A stretch of 46,542 nucleotides of DNA from a bacterium (lineage in GTDB: Bacteria > Moduliflexota > Moduliflexia > Moduliflexales > JAUQPW01). The stretch spans positions 1 to 46,542 of the forward strand of contig JAUQPW010000038.1 in assembly GCA_030550175.1 (NCBI GenBank), read 5' to 3'. A program made the position numbers and the translations under genes. The notes below the pieces were generated by a model, which was not told where the DNA came from, did no database searches, and saw only the letters and a list, made by a program, of their open reading frames with translations. Positions 34,107-44,022 of this stretch are shown here, piece by piece. How positions within the stretch are numbered: position 1 is the first letter of the stretch; each line of letters starts with the position of its first letter.

Positions 34107-35129
34107 CTAACGGGTATTATCCTTAAAGGCTTGAATGACCTGACGCCAGATATTATCTTTTTCACCTGGGATGAAGGGAAAATAAAACCGTCCGCGATCA
34201 ACCAAACCGCCGTATCGGGTTTTAATGAGGGTGGGTAACTCGATCCATGGACCGATAACTGCAAATGTGTGGAGCATTTCATCGGTGATGGCCTCTGGAA
34301 TTTCCTTCCAGCGCCCTTCACGAACGAGTTTACTCAATCGGGCCTGCGCATCCTGCCAGCCATGGAGTTCCATGACCCCTTTATAAGCCGGAGTTGAAGC
34401 ATAAAAACCGATCTGCTGGCGAACCATCTGTTCAATGGCCGGTCGGTCAGGGTCGTCGGTAGGAATGGCAAAGAAACTCAAACAGATGGTCATATCTTCC
34501 CGGGTTCGTCCAGATTTTTCCAGGCCCTTCATAACATTGGGTAAGATCACTTCACGCAGATAATCCGCAGAGGTAAGAGGATGGGCATGGAGCCCATCGC
34601 AGACCTCTCCGGCAACCTGACACATGAGAGGATTTACCCCGGCAATGTATATAGGGATTCTAGGATACTCATGGGGTCCTGGATCGAAAAAAGGGGTCAT
34701 CAGGTTCAGATTGAAAAACTCACCTCTAAAATTCAAAGGGGTTCTATTCTGCCAGCATTCCCATAAAGCCCGAATGGCTAAAACAATCTCCCGCATCTTA
34801 GCCGCAGGTTTTTCCCATGTTGCACCGAAGCGACGGATATTATGGGCCTTGACCTGACTCCCTAAGCCGAGAATAAAGCGCCCCCTGGAATATTTTGCTA
34901 AATCCCAGGCTATGTAAGCTAAATTTCCAGGGCTACGTGCAAAAGCGACGGCTATGGCTGTACCTATCTGGATGTTCCGGGTATGCTCTGCCGCCAGTAC
35001 CAGGGGTAAAAAGGCATCGTGTTGGGTCTCGGCCGTCCATACGGCCTCAAAACCCATGTGCTCAATGGCCTTTACCTGAGCAGGAATATCCTGTAAGTCG
35101 AGGGACATGGTATTGGCATCTAGTTTCAT
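34107..35129 (-). CDS. LLM-class (probably F420-dependent) oxidoreductase
   Basis: The 340-aa protein is a luciferase-like TIM barrel, related to the F420-dependent subfamily typified by TIGR03617: start MKLDANTMSLDLQDIPAQVK, then EAVWTAETQHDAFLPLVLAA, AVAFARSPGNLAYIAWDLAK, GRFILGLGSQVKAHN and PIYIAGVNPLM. These bind flavin or F420 and act on unknown, often secondary or xenobiotic, substrates. AAGGAG lies seven bases before the ATG. Whether this organism makes F420 cannot be told from the window. Confidence 0.87.
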   Translation of the reverse strand: MKLDANTMSLDLQDIPAQVKAIEHMGFEAVWTAETQHDAFLPLVLAAEHTRNIQIGTAIAVAFARSPGNLAYIAWDLAKYSRGRFILGLGSQVKAHNIRRFGATWEKPAAKMREIVLAIRALWECWQNRTPLNFRGEFFNLNLMTPFFDPGPHEYPRIPIYIAGVNPLMCQVAGEVCDGLHAHPLTSADYLREVILPNVMKGLEKSGRTREDMTICLSFFAIPTDDPDRPAIEQMVRQQIGFYASTPAYKGVMELHGWQDAQARLSKLVREGRWKEIPEAITDEMLHTFAVIGPWIELPTLIKTRYGGLVDRGRFYFPFIPGEKDNIWRQVIQAFKDNTR

Positions 35130-35178
35130 AAGATAACTCCTTTTTATTTTTCATGAAAAATCATGAACCCACAGCTTA

Positions 35179-36894
35179 TTATCTCGTATTTTTAAGTTTC
35201 TTTTTAAATTCTTCCCAGGGAAGTGTATTCAAAACAGCTTCTTTAGGAACCCAACCCCTTCGAGCGGTACCGATGCCATATACCATATCTCTCAGACCTT
35301 CCACCTGATGTGCATCTGGATTAATGGAGATTTTGACCCCTTTTTCCATGGCCATTTTGAGATGGAGCCAGTGAAGATCCAAACGATGGGGGTGTGCATT
35401 GAGTTCCATAGCCACGCCATTTTTTCGGGCCCCTTCCAGCAGAGCTTCCATATCGACCTGATAAGGCTCCCGGCTTAAAATAAGCCTTCCGGTTGGATGA
35501 CCCAGAATGGTTACGTAGGGATTTTCCATGGCTTTCAGAATCCGTTGGGTCATTTCATTCCGGTTCATTTTAAAGCGACTGTGAATCGATGCAATCACAA
35601 AGTCTAATTGGGCTAGCAATGCCTCTTCCAGATCTAAGGTTCCATCTGCCAGGATATCTACTTCTATCCCTTTCAAAATCCGGATTCCCTGGAGCCCCCG
35701 ATTGACCCGGTCGATTTCTTCCCATTGTTTGAGCAGTCTTTCTTCATCAAGACCATGGGCATAAAAGGCAGCTTTGCTATGATCCGAGATCCCGATGTAC
35801 TCATAACCGTACTCCTGGGCTGCTTTGGCCATTTCTTTGATAGAAGCAGTACCATCGCTCCAATGGGTATGGACATGGAGGAGGCCCCGAATATCCTTTT
35901 CTTCTATCAGGGAAGGTAATCGACCTTCTCCGGCTGCAACAAGCTCTCCGGTATTTTCTCTTAATTCAGGCGGGATGTAAGGCAGGCCCAGGTGCCAGAA
36001 GACTTCTTCCTCGCTTTGACACGTTAGTTTTCGCCCCTCCTTAAACAGTCCCCGATCGTTCAAGATCAGACCCTTTTTAGAGACCAGGTCCTGGACGGCT
36101 TTCAGAAAATCTTTGCTGCCGGTGGAATAAAAGAGGAAATAAGGGTAAATCTCTTCGCTTACAAGGTTTAAATCGATGGGAATTCCGTTGGCCAGTCGGG
36201 CAACGCATCGACCGGGTTCTCTAGAAAGAATCTGACTTATCTGGGGGAGTTGAATAAAAATTTCTAAAACCTTCTCCGGTTCTGAACTGCTGGCAATTAA
36301 ATCAATATCTTTGATGACTTCCTTCCAACGGCGGATTCCTCCAGTTAGACTGATCTGGGTTACAGGAGCCTGATCCTTTAGAAGTTTTTTAAGTTCCAGG
36401 GCCGCGGGTAAAGCTTCCCCTAGACGAAATTGATCCCAGGTGCTTTTAACAAATTGAATACCCTCCAGGATGGCCTGCTGTGTTTTTTTACCGAATCCGG
36501 GTAACTCTAAGAGTCTATTTTCATGGCAGGCATATTCCAATTCCCCCAGGGTGGTAATTCCGAGTTTTTCATGGAGGATTTTTAGTTTCTTAGGTCCCAA
36601 GTGGGGAATTTTAAGAAGTTCAAATAACCCCTCCGGAATAGAGGCCTTTAACTTTTCATAGTACTCCAGACGCCCCGTCTTGACCAATTCCGTTATCTTC
36701 TTTTCAATGGCCTCTCCAATCCCCTCAATCTGTCTGAGTTCACCCCTTTCCACTAAAGAGGCCACATCTGTTGTTAAAGCTTCAATACTTCGGGCTGCCT
36801 TTTGATAGGCTTTAATTTTGAATGGATTTTCACCCTGGAATTCGAGGGCTGTTGCGATAAAGTTTAAAATGGAAACGATTTCCTGGTTTGTCAT
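35179..36894 (-). CDS. polX: Family X DNA polymerase with PHP domain (PolX)
   Basis: The 571-aa protein has the bacterial PolX layout. Residues 1-160 are an 8-kDa-like domain with HhH motifs (IEGIGEAIEKKI, IPHLGPKKLKIL, LPGFGKKTQQAI). The polymerase core shows GGIRRWKEVIKDIDLIAS, with two catalytic Asp in DID, and PIDLNLV. The C-terminal PHP phosphoesterase begins HVHTHWSDGTAS, with SDHS and HPTGRL metal ligands. It is a gap-filling repair polymerase with a possible 3'-5' exonuclease activity in the PHP part. It overlaps the upstream lipoprotein gene by four bases. The first Gly-Ser of the usual GSxRR motif is Gly-Gly. Confidence 0.93.
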   Translation of the reverse strand: MTNQEIVSILNFIATALEFQGENPFKIKAYQKAARSIEALTTDVASLVERGELRQIEGIGEAIEKKITELVKTGRLEYYEKLKASIPEGLFELLKIPHLGPKKLKILHEKLGITTLGELEYACHENRLLELPGFGKKTQQAILEGIQFVKSTWDQFRLGEALPAALELKKLLKDQAPVTQISLTGGIRRWKEVIKDIDLIASSSEPEKVLEIFIQLPQISQILSREPGRCVARLANGIPIDLNLVSEEIYPYFLFYSTGSKDFLKAVQDLVSKKGLILNDRGLFKEGRKLTCQSEEEVFWHLGLPYIPPELRENTGELVAAGEGRLPSLIEEKDIRGLLHVHTHWSDGTASIKEMAKAAQEYGYEYIGISDHSKAAFYAHGLDEERLLKQWEEIDRVNRGLQGIRILKGIEVDILADGTLDLEEALLAQLDFVIASIHSRFKMNRNEMTQRILKAMENPYVTILGHPTGRLILSREPYQVDMEALLEGARKNGVAMELNAHPHRLDLHWLHLKMAMEKGVKISINPDAHQVEGLRDMVYGIGTARRGWVPKEAVLNTLPWEEFKKKLKNTR

Positions 36895-38219
36895 AGCATT
36901 TCCTTCACTTTGGCTATGATTTCCATAGCTTCACTCCCGGAAACCGGTTTATCCAGACCGAATTCTGAATCCGAGGCTCCATTCATGATTCCTGCCTGGG
37001 AGACACTGACTACTGCCTGATAGTAAATATTTTCCGGCAAAACATCTTTAAAGGAGGTCTCATGGGTGGGTGTAGGAACCATGGTTAAGGGTTTTGAAAA
37101 AGCCTTAAAAATCCGGTCTATAGTGGCAGCCAACTCGCCTCGGGTAACCACTTCATCGGGTTGAAAGGTATGATCCGGGAAAACTTCCATAAGACCATAG
37201 GCGGTAACTTTAACAATATACGATTTTGCCGGATGACCTGCAATGTCGGATATGGGCTGAACCCGATAGGTAGAAGCGAGTTCTGGAGAAGCCTGGATCT
37301 TTTCTTCCAAATCCAGGCCGATCAAGATCAGAACGGCAAGATCACTACGAGTAATAGCCTCTCGGGTGGCAATATCTTGATATTCTTTGGGAACAGGTTT
37401 GGCTGTTGAGGCAGATCCTTGTAGCTTCTCCATAAATTCACGGGCCTGTTTATTTTCCGGGTCAAGACCCAAAACCTTCTCAAAATATTCCCGGGCCTTT
37501 TCCCGGTCTCCTTTAGCCAACCGGACCCTGCCTGCGCCTAAGAGGGCAAAAACAAATTCAGGATTCATAGCTAAAGCCCTTTGAAAATACTTCTCAGCCT
37601 CCTCGTAATCCTGTTTTTCCAAAAAAATATAACCTATTTCGACCAGGGGTCCTACTTGTTGGGGAGAAGAACGTTGAGCAGCTTGAAATTCTTCCAGGGC
37701 GGCATCCAACTGCCCCTGTTGTTTAAGCTCAAGCCCTTTCTGAAAGTGGACATCAAAGTCGGTGGATTGAAGAGCCTTCAATCTGTTGAGAACGACTGGA
37801 TTTTGAGGGCTGATCTCCAGCGCTTTTCGATAAGTTTCCAAAGCTTTCTCCCGGTTTCCTTGTTTAACCTGAACAGAACCCAAACCTAAGAAGGTTGGAA
37901 GGGACCTGGGATCCAGTTCCAGAGCTTCTAAGTAATTCTTCTCGGCTAGCTCGTATTTCTCTTGAGCAGCATAAGCATCCCCTAAGCCTTGAAAAGCCTT
38001 GGCGTATTTTGGATTTTTCTGGATTGCCAGATTAAAAAACTGGATGGCGGATTCAAAATTTCCCCGGTTGAGATTCTCAAGTCCTTTATAGTAAGCCTCC
38101 TCGGCTGTGGAAGGAACCCTTTGGGTGGGAGGTAGTTTACCGGGGGGAGGTGCCTGAGGCGCAGGACAGGCTGTGAGAAAGAGGAGCAAAGACAAAAGGA
38201 AGATGAATTTTTTCATCAC
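36891..38219 (-). CDS. TPR-repeat lipoprotein with SLH-like C-terminal region
   Basis: The 442-aa protein starts with a lipoprotein signal (MMKKFIFLLSLLLFLTAC, lipobox LTAC) and a proline-rich spacer. About seven tetratricopeptide repeats fill residues 40-270 (YYKGLENLNRGNFESAIQFF is the first). Residues 290-440 contain two SLH-like motifs (ISDIAGHPAKSYIVKVTAYG with DEVVTRGELAATIDRI, and FKDVLPENIYYQAVVSVSQA). It should sit in an outer or inner membrane leaflet facing the periplasm, with a scaffold or cell-wall-binding role. It overlaps polX by four bases, an odd partner. Confidence 0.88.
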   Translation of the reverse strand: MMKKFIFLLSLLLFLTACPAPQAPPPGKLPPTQRVPSTAEEAYYKGLENLNRGNFESAIQFFNLAIQKNPKYAKAFQGLGDAYAAQEKYELAEKNYLEALELDPRSLPTFLGLGSVQVKQGNREKALETYRKALEISPQNPVVLNRLKALQSTDFDVHFQKGLELKQQGQLDAALEEFQAAQRSSPQQVGPLVEIGYIFLEKQDYEEAEKYFQRALAMNPEFVFALLGAGRVRLAKGDREKAREYFEKVLGLDPENKQAREFMEKLQGSASTAKPVPKEYQDIATREAITRSDLAVLILIGLDLEEKIQASPELASTYRVQPISDIAGHPAKSYIVKVTAYGLMEVFPDHTFQPDEVVTRGELAATIDRIFKAFSKPLTMVPTPTHETSFKDVLPENIYYQAVVSVSQAGIMNGASDSEFGLDKPVSGSEAMEIIAKVKEML

Positions 38220-38389
38220 TCTAACCGCCGATAAACGCCGATAAACAGAAACTGAGTCGGTGTTTATTTGCGTTAAATTTAATTTATCTTTTTATAGATC
38301 CCCAATACTACGAAATTCTTTTAAAACCCGTGTGTAATCGTTTCGTTTAAAAACCTCCAAATTTGAGGAACTTCTTTAGCTTGATTTTT

Positions 38390-39175
38390 TCATATCCCGA
38401 ATCTCCTTTGTCGTTGTTGATAACTTCGGATGGCTCTTAGAAAATCGATTTTTCGAAAAGCCGGCCAGTTTACATCACAGAAATAAAACTCGCTATAAGC
38501 ACTTTGCCAGAGTAAAAACCCACTCAGTCGAATCTCCCCACTGGTCCGAATAATCAAGTCGGGATCCGGTAAGTCATAGGTATACAAGTACTTACTGATT
38601 TCATCAGGGGTAAGACTATTGATAATAGTCTCAAGGGATTCATCTTGTACCAGGTGAGCCTTTAGAAGCTTTTTGATGGCGTCTACAATCTCTTGTCTTC
38701 CTCCATATCCAACGGCAATATTAAGAAAGAAAGATCGATAATTCCGGGTTACCTCTTCGGCATAGGCGATGGCCTGTCGGGTGGACTCGGGAAGGAGCTC
38801 CATCTTTCCGACGGCCCGTACCCGAACCTGTTTTCGATGGGTCCAGGGGCTTTGGGCAATGGAGAGAATTTTATTTTCAATAACCTGGAGTAGCTGGGTT
38901 AATTGCTCTGTTTCACGAAATAAATTCTCGGTCGATAAAACCCAGATGGTAAGCATCTTAATATTCAGTTCCTCGCACCAACATAAAACCTCGTCTAGTT
39001 TATCAGCCCCCTTTTTGTATCCTTCCGACAGGTTTTCTAATTTTTTTTCCCGAGCGTATCGACGATTTCCATCTAAAATAAGTCCTACATGATAGGGTAG
39101 CCGATCCTTCTTAACTTCTGAGAGGAGTTTTTTTTCATACAAATGATAAAGAAGGGGTGTGAATCCTTGCAACAT
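38390..39175 (-). CDS. uppS: Cis-polyprenyl diphosphate synthase (UppS family)
   Basis: The 261-aa protein extends farnesyl or geranylgeranyl diphosphate with cis-isoprene units, giving the lipid carrier for cell-wall sugars. The active site reads HVGLILDGNRRYAREKKL (Asp for the first isoprene diphosphate), IWVLSTENLFRE, and the substrate-binding IIRTSGEIRLSGFLLWQSAY. NRRYA rather than NGRWA resembles the archaeal/actinobacterial branch more than the E. coli type, so chain length is uncertain. I chose the ATG at 39175 over a TTG at 39181. No good ribosome site is visible. No cdsA or dxr gene follows. Confidence 0.9.
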   Translation of the reverse strand: MLQGFTPLLYHLYEKKLLSEVKKDRLPYHVGLILDGNRRYAREKKLENLSEGYKKGADKLDEVLCWCEELNIKMLTIWVLSTENLFRETEQLTQLLQVIENKILSIAQSPWTHRKQVRVRAVGKMELLPESTRQAIAYAEEVTRNYRSFFLNIAVGYGGRQEIVDAIKKLLKAHLVQDESLETIINSLTPDEISKYLYTYDLPDPDLIIRTSGEIRLSGFLLWQSAYSEFYFCDVNWPAFRKIDFLRAIRSYQQRQRRFGI

Positions 39176-39292
39176 GTCCAATTAAAAACCGTGGGCAATG
39201 GATAGCAGGCCGTGGATCGTCCGTCGTAGCAAGAGGGGGGATCGCCTGCTTCCTGCTTATCGTTTACGGTCCACAGTCTACCATCCCCGGCA

Positions 39293-41089
39293 TTACGGAG
39301 TTCCTGTTACGCGAATAACCTCTTCCAGAGTCGTAATACCCTCCAGCATCTTCTGAAAAGCACTTTGCCTTAGGGTTTTCATCCCGTTTTGAATCGCCAA
39401 TTTTTTAATATCTTCTGAACCGGCACGGACCCTAATCAGTTCTCGAATTTTTTCATTAATCGCCATAATTTCAAAAATCCCGATTCTGCCTAAATAACCG
39501 GTTCCTCGACAAGAAGTACATCCCATACCTCGCTTGAGTTGTAAGGGCTTATTATTAAACATCTTTATAGGAATCGCCGAATTTAAGAGTGTGATTTCTT
39601 TTGCATCGGCTAAGTAAGCTTTTTCACAGTAAGGGCAGATTCGACGAACCAGACGCTGAGCTACAACCCCTATCAGGGAGGACTCGATAAGAAAAGGTTC
39701 AATCCCCATATCCATGAGACGGGTTATAGCTGAAGGAGCATCGTTGGTATGAAGAGTGCTAAACACCAGATGTCCGGTTAAAGCAGCATGAATGGCATTT
39801 TCAGCCGTTTCACGGTCTCTAATTTCTCCCACCATGATAACATCCGGGTCTTGGCGCAAGATATTCCGTAGACAGGAATCGAAAGTGATTCCTACACCGG
39901 GCTGGATGGCTACCTGGTTAAACTCTTCATAGATCATTTCAATAGGATCTTCAATGGTTACAATGTTGATCTCAGGGGAGGATAATTTGGCCAGACTGGA
40001 ATACAGGGTTGTGGTCTTACCACTTCCGGTAGGTCCGGTAAGAAGTATAATCCCATGGGGATAATCCAGAAAGGAAAGATACTGATCTACATCCTCGGGT
40101 GGAAATCCGAGATGTTCAATTTTCTGGATCAACATATCCGGGTCCAGAATTCGAATGACGACCTTTTCGTCAAAAGCAACCGGTAACGTGGAAACCCGGA
40201 GTTCCATGTGCTTATCCTTATATTTGGTCTTAATTCGCCCATCTTGGGGACGGCGCTTTTCGGCTATATCCATGCGAGATAAAGTTTTAATTCGGGATAC
40301 AAAGGCCGCATGAACGGCTTTGGGCATTTGATGTACATTATGAAGAACGCCGTCAATTCTTAACCGGATTTGACTATATTTTCTTTTGGGTTCAATGTGA
40401 ATATCACTTGCCCGTTGTTCAAAGGCATAATTAAACAGTAAATTAACGGCATTAATAATGTGGCGCTCAGTTAGCTGGGTCCCCACCTCAGTGTATTGCT
40501 CCAGATTTGAAATATCGATCCGATGCCCCAATTCCCCCTCTGCCGCCTTTACAGAGAGTTTAAATCCAAAGAACTCCTTAATGATTTTATGAATGTCACT
40601 CCGGGTACTGATTACCAATTCCAGTTTCATACCACTGACCCGCTGAATATTCTCCAGAGTTTCTACATCCCAGGGATCTATGGTGGCAATGGTCAAGACT
40701 GTTTCATCGGGAGTGATGGCAATGGGGAGTATATTATGCCGGCGGGCAAAGGGTTCGGGTATATAGGAAGTAACAACATCTAAATCTAATTTCAGGGGAT
40801 CGATCTTAAGAAAGGGTAATCCCCAATATTTCGCCATGCAACGCATAATAACTTCTTCGGTGATCAGCTTTGCAGGATCCGATGCCATTTTCAACTGCAT
40901 GAACGCAATAACATCTACAATATGGGGGGGAATTCCCTGACTGTTCTCCCCTTCTTTAGCTAATTTACTCTGGAGGGTCCGGGTATAGTCGGATTCTCGT
41001 GATTTTATAAAATCCCTTTGTTTATCGGTCAGGATTCCTTCTTTACATAATACTTCACAAACGAGATCCGTTGTTAAACGGGGGGACAT
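39293..41089 (-). CDS. Type II secretion / type IV pilus assembly ATPase, GspE/PilB family
   Basis: The 598-aa protein has an MshEN-type N-terminal domain (CMAKYWGLPFLKIDPLKLDL) and a secretion ATPase core: Walker A TGPTGSGKTTTLYSSL, ILRQDPDVIMVGEIRD, HLVFSTLHTNDAPSAITRL. The zinc motif is CPYC and CTSC. It should power pseudopilus or pilus assembly with the GspF-like platform at 16921-18144, though it is far from it. The ATG at 41089 is preferred to a GTG at 41122; neither has a good ribosome site. GspE and PilB cannot be told apart here. Confidence 0.92.
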   Translation of the reverse strand: MSPRLTTDLVCEVLCKEGILTDKQRDFIKSRESDYTRTLQSKLAKEGENSQGIPPHIVDVIAFMQLKMASDPAKLITEEVIMRCMAKYWGLPFLKIDPLKLDLDVVTSYIPEPFARRHNILPIAITPDETVLTIATIDPWDVETLENIQRVSGMKLELVISTRSDIHKIIKEFFGFKLSVKAAEGELGHRIDISNLEQYTEVGTQLTERHIINAVNLLFNYAFEQRASDIHIEPKRKYSQIRLRIDGVLHNVHQMPKAVHAAFVSRIKTLSRMDIAEKRRPQDGRIKTKYKDKHMELRVSTLPVAFDEKVVIRILDPDMLIQKIEHLGFPPEDVDQYLSFLDYPHGIILLTGPTGSGKTTTLYSSLAKLSSPEINIVTIEDPIEMIYEEFNQVAIQPGVGITFDSCLRNILRQDPDVIMVGEIRDRETAENAIHAALTGHLVFSTLHTNDAPSAITRLMDMGIEPFLIESSLIGVVAQRLVRRICPYCEKAYLADAKEITLLNSAIPIKMFNNKPLQLKRGMGCTSCRGTGYLGRIGIFEIMAINEKIRELIRVRAGSEDIKKLAIQNGMKTLRQSAFQKMLEGITTLEEVIRVTGTP

Positions 41090-41263
41090 GTTTATTAAAG
41101 GCGAAGGGACATGGGGACACACAGACGCAATCCTATGAAAAACTCACCACATCCTTGCATACCTGCGCTCCCCTGCAGGCACCTGCCCGCCTAAACTCTA
41201 AAATTTTACTAAGAATCTATTCAACTCTAAACAGACTGTCAATAAAAAAGCCTTTAAAAATAG

Positions 41264-41583
41264 GAAGAAGCTCCAGGTCAAAATGATCCTGTTGAAACTC
41301 ATTGCAAAGATAAGGCCTGTCAAAATAAGCACGATTTAAGGGAAATCTCTTCAAGCTCTGCCAGATTGGCAAACTTTGTAAAGTATGTCCCGGAAAAAGC
41401 TGTATTCAGGCCGGTAGATATTTTCTTGATTGAAGGCGAAAAGATTGAAAATTTCGATCCCAGGCAGACAAAAGGGGGGAGAGGAACAGACCTGAAATGA
41501 AACTTTTAAGATGGTATGAAATACGCAATAGTATAAAAGAAAGAGCGGAAGAGTTAAAAGAGTTAAGGTATCTTAAAAGATGA
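41264..41583 (+). pseudogene. Two overlapping ORF remnants of unknown origin
   Basis: A frame without any ATG runs from 41264 to a TGA at 41498-41500 and encodes LANFVKYVPEKAVFRPVDIF, then FDPRQTKGGRGTDLK. A second short frame overlaps it as ATGA (41497-41583) and encodes a 28-residue charged helix, MKLLRWYEIRNSIKERAEEL. The coding look and the overlap suggest the tail of a lost operon. I recognise neither. The other 140 bases before this point show nothing. Confidence 0.35.
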
Positions 41584-41599
41584 AGAGGAAAGATCTACT

Positions 41600-42622
41600 A
41601 TGTTAAGGAAGAAAAACTTATTGGTAAGACAAGGGTTCGTGATGTACCTGGTAGGGTTACTTTTCTTATCATTGTCATTGGGAGAGAGTACCGAGGCCAA
41701 GAGCTTTATTCCTGGGTTGTCCATAAAATCCATAAAAAAATCTGCCCATTCCCAAAAGATTGATCTCAGGGAATATGCCTTTAATGAAGGAACAGATTAT
41801 GAAAAATCTTTCCAGGAAGCTCAAGAATTGATCCTACTCTCTGAATTGGTGATCTGGCAGGATGATTTTAAAGATCCCTCCCGGAGTGGGTTTGTCTCCG
41901 TTACAAAGATGAAAGATTTTGATGGAAACCCTGTTAATCTTGAGCAATCTTTACAAATCTTTGGAATAGATTTTGATGGAGATCTCCAGGAAGAGATTCT
42001 CCTGGTCCCCAGAATCATATCGGGAAATTATTATCGGGCGACGATCCTGAAAAAATTTTTCGATTACTACCAACCCATTGCTGTCTCCGAAATAACAGGA
42101 GATTTTTACTATGTCGTAGATATTCGGGATCTCAATCAGGATCAACGTCCTGATCTTATTTTAGGATGTTCTTCAGGAGCCAGCAGTTATCAGGATATTC
42201 GCGAGATTTTCTGGTTTTCCGGGGATCACCTTCAAACCGAAGTATTTAACCAATGGGTACGCCTTCGGGATTTTAACCAGGATGGAATCTTCGAGCTTTT
42301 GGTAGATTCGGTGGGTGGAACCTCTGGATCCCATTCCCAATGGGCTTACTGGACGGATATCTATGTATGGAATGGCCAGAGATATGAAAAGGACAATGCC
42401 CGATATCCGGAATACTATAAGGAAGAACTGATTCCGGGCTATCTTTCAGAGATTCTTTCTTACTCTGAGAGTTCTACCGAGAACCTGATGATCATTATGG
42501 ATCGTGTGATCCTTATTCAACAGGCTGAAAATATTATCCGGTCCGGGCAACCTGAAAGAGATTCAGGTCTTTCATATCCGGTTAAAGCAAGACTCCGAAA
42601 TCAGCAGAGACAGGAACTCTAA
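41600..42622 (+). CDS. Secreted protein with Ca-binding FG-GAP-like repeats
   Basis: The 340-aa protein has a hydrophobic signal sequence (VMYLVGLLFLSLSLG, residues 14-28) and at least three Asp-rich loops of the DxDxDG type: DFDGDLQEE, DLNQDQRPD and DFNQDGIFE. These resemble EF-like loops in FG-GAP/VCBS beta-propeller repeats. I recognise no specific family. GAGGAAAG precedes the ATG at 41600. It stands alone before a strong terminator. Likely periplasmic or surface location, calcium binding inferred from the loops. Confidence 0.72.
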   Translation: MLRKKNLLVRQGFVMYLVGLLFLSLSLGESTEAKSFIPGLSIKSIKKSAHSQKIDLREYAFNEGTDYEKSFQEAQELILLSELVIWQDDFKDPSRSGFVSVTKMKDFDGNPVNLEQSLQIFGIDFDGDLQEEILLVPRIISGNYYRATILKKFFDYYQPIAVSEITGDFYYVVDIRDLNQDQRPDLILGCSSGASSYQDIREIFWFSGDHLQTEVFNQWVRLRDFNQDGIFELLVDSVGGTSGSHSQWAYWTDIYVWNGQRYEKDNARYPEYYKEELIPGYLSEILSYSESSTENLMIIMDRVILIQQAENIIRSGQPERDSGLSYPVKARLRNQQRQEL

Positions 42623-42656
42623 ACGACCCACATAAAAGCTTCAGAAGAACTCGCCA

Positions 42657-42686
42657 GGCCGCCTCCTTAAGGCGGCCTTATTTTTT
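42657..42686 (+). terminator. Rho-independent terminator
   Basis: GGCCGCCT (42657-42664) pairs perfectly with AGGCGGCC (42670-42677) around a five-base loop, followed by TTATTTTTT. It ends the gene at 41600-42622 and is the clearest intrinsic terminator in the window. Confidence 0.92.
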
Positions 42687-42870
42687 AGATGTTCCACTTT
42701 GAAACTGAGATTCATTAGGAAAAATTAATCCAACTGTTCAAAAAGCCTTGACTAACTTAAGAACCTTGTCTACTCTATCAGTTAGAAAAAAGGACACAAA
42801 ACTTAAATTGACTCTTAGGAAAAACCTGAATCGGAAGACCCAACGGGAATCATTAATTTTAGGCGAATCC

Positions 42871-43929
42871 ATGGATATACGAGCTATTAAAGCGGCCCTT
42901 TCGGATAAATCCGAGAGTTTAGGAGATGGATTAATTCTAGTCGATGAGGATAATCGGGTCAGGGTTTTCAATTCCAATGTTGAACAGTTATTTAGCATTC
43001 GTGGAAAGGAAGCCAGGAATCGTAAAATTGATGAAATTATCCCCCAGGCCAACTTACTGGCATTGTTTTCTAAAGCCCTCAAAGAGCGCGTGGTTTTAAG
43101 TAATGTAGAAGTTATCTTGACCGAGCCTCAGGAACGAATTTTAAATATTAATATCATACCTATCTTTAGTGAGGAAGACCGACAATATCGCGGAGCTTTG
43201 TTGTTGATTACCGACCTGACTCAAAAAATTATGCTTATTGAAAAAATAGTTCACCAGAGTCGGTTATTCACCGTCAGCAGCCTGGCCAATTGGGTAGCCC
43301 ATGAGATCCGTAACCCTTTGACCTCCATGAACGTCCATTTTGAGCTTCTGAAAAGCGAGATAGAAGAGATTAAAAATAGATCCCCCGAAATCGATTATCT
43401 GATTGCAACCTTACAAGAAGAAATTCTAAGATTAGATAGAAATTTAAGTAGTTTTTTAAACTCGGGTCGGCTTCCTCCTCCTGAAAAAGTCTCTCTTCAG
43501 ATTAACCAGGTCATTAAATCGGTCGTGGATTTTCAATATCCTGTAGCCCGATTGAATAATGTCATTATTCAAACAGAATTGGAAGAAGGACTTCCTCTTA
43601 TAGAGTTGGATGAAGATCAGTTCAGACTTGTCCTGCTCAATCTGATTCGAAATGCCATCCAGGCCATGCCGGAAGGGGGGAACTTGAAAATCCTGACCCG
43701 AAGAGTTGAAAAGTACATTGAAGTGGAAGTCTCAGATACTGGATGTGGAATTCCCAAAGAAGATTTAGAAAAGATTTTTGATTTTCTATATACGACCAAA
43801 GAACAGGGTTCGGGTCTGGGTTTGCCGATTGCTCAAAAAATCGTCCGAAGTCATAATGGCAAAATTGAGGTTGTGAGTGAGAAGGGTAAAGGAACAACTT
43901 TTACCATCAAACTTCCCATCAGTTCATAA
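42871..43929 (+). CDS. PAS-containing sensor histidine kinase (NtrB-like)
   Basis: From the ATG at 42871 the protein is 352 aa, with a PAS domain (residues 10-120, GDGLILVDEDNRVRVFNSNV), H-box VAHEIRNPLTSMN, N-box LVLLNLIRNAIQAMPEGG, and G-boxes VSDTGCGIP and GSGLGLPIAQKIV. No membrane segment is present, so it senses a cytoplasmic signal. A TTG at 42748 would add 41 basic residues. It should phosphorylate the sigma54 activator encoded 93 bases downstream. Between them an imperfect hairpin (GTAGCAAT ... ATTGCTAC) could adjust relative expression. Confidence 0.88.
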   Translation: MDIRAIKAALSDKSESLGDGLILVDEDNRVRVFNSNVEQLFSIRGKEARNRKIDEIIPQANLLALFSKALKERVVLSNVEVILTEPQERILNINIIPIFSEEDRQYRGALLLITDLTQKIMLIEKIVHQSRLFTVSSLANWVAHEIRNPLTSMNVHFELLKSEIEEIKNRSPEIDYLIATLQEEILRLDRNLSSFLNSGRLPPPEKVSLQINQVIKSVVDFQYPVARLNNVIIQTELEEGLPLIELDEDQFRLVLLNLIRNAIQAMPEGGNLKILTRRVEKYIEVEVSDTGCGIPKEDLEKIFDFLYTTKEQGSGLGLPIAQKIVRSHNGKIEVVSEKGKGTTFTIKLPISS

Positions 43930-44022
43930 AAATAGCCGGTAGTAGCAATTGGAGTCGTTTTTGCAGAGAACAACTCGGATTGCTACCATCTACAGAGTCA
44001 TAAAATTAAAGGGGGGAGAGCC

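Noticed and set aside
43935..43990. Intrinsic terminator between the histidine kinase and sigma54 activator genes
   Set aside because: The inverted GTAGCAAT/ATTGCTAC pair is far apart and lacks a T-run, so I only mention it as a possible expression tuner.
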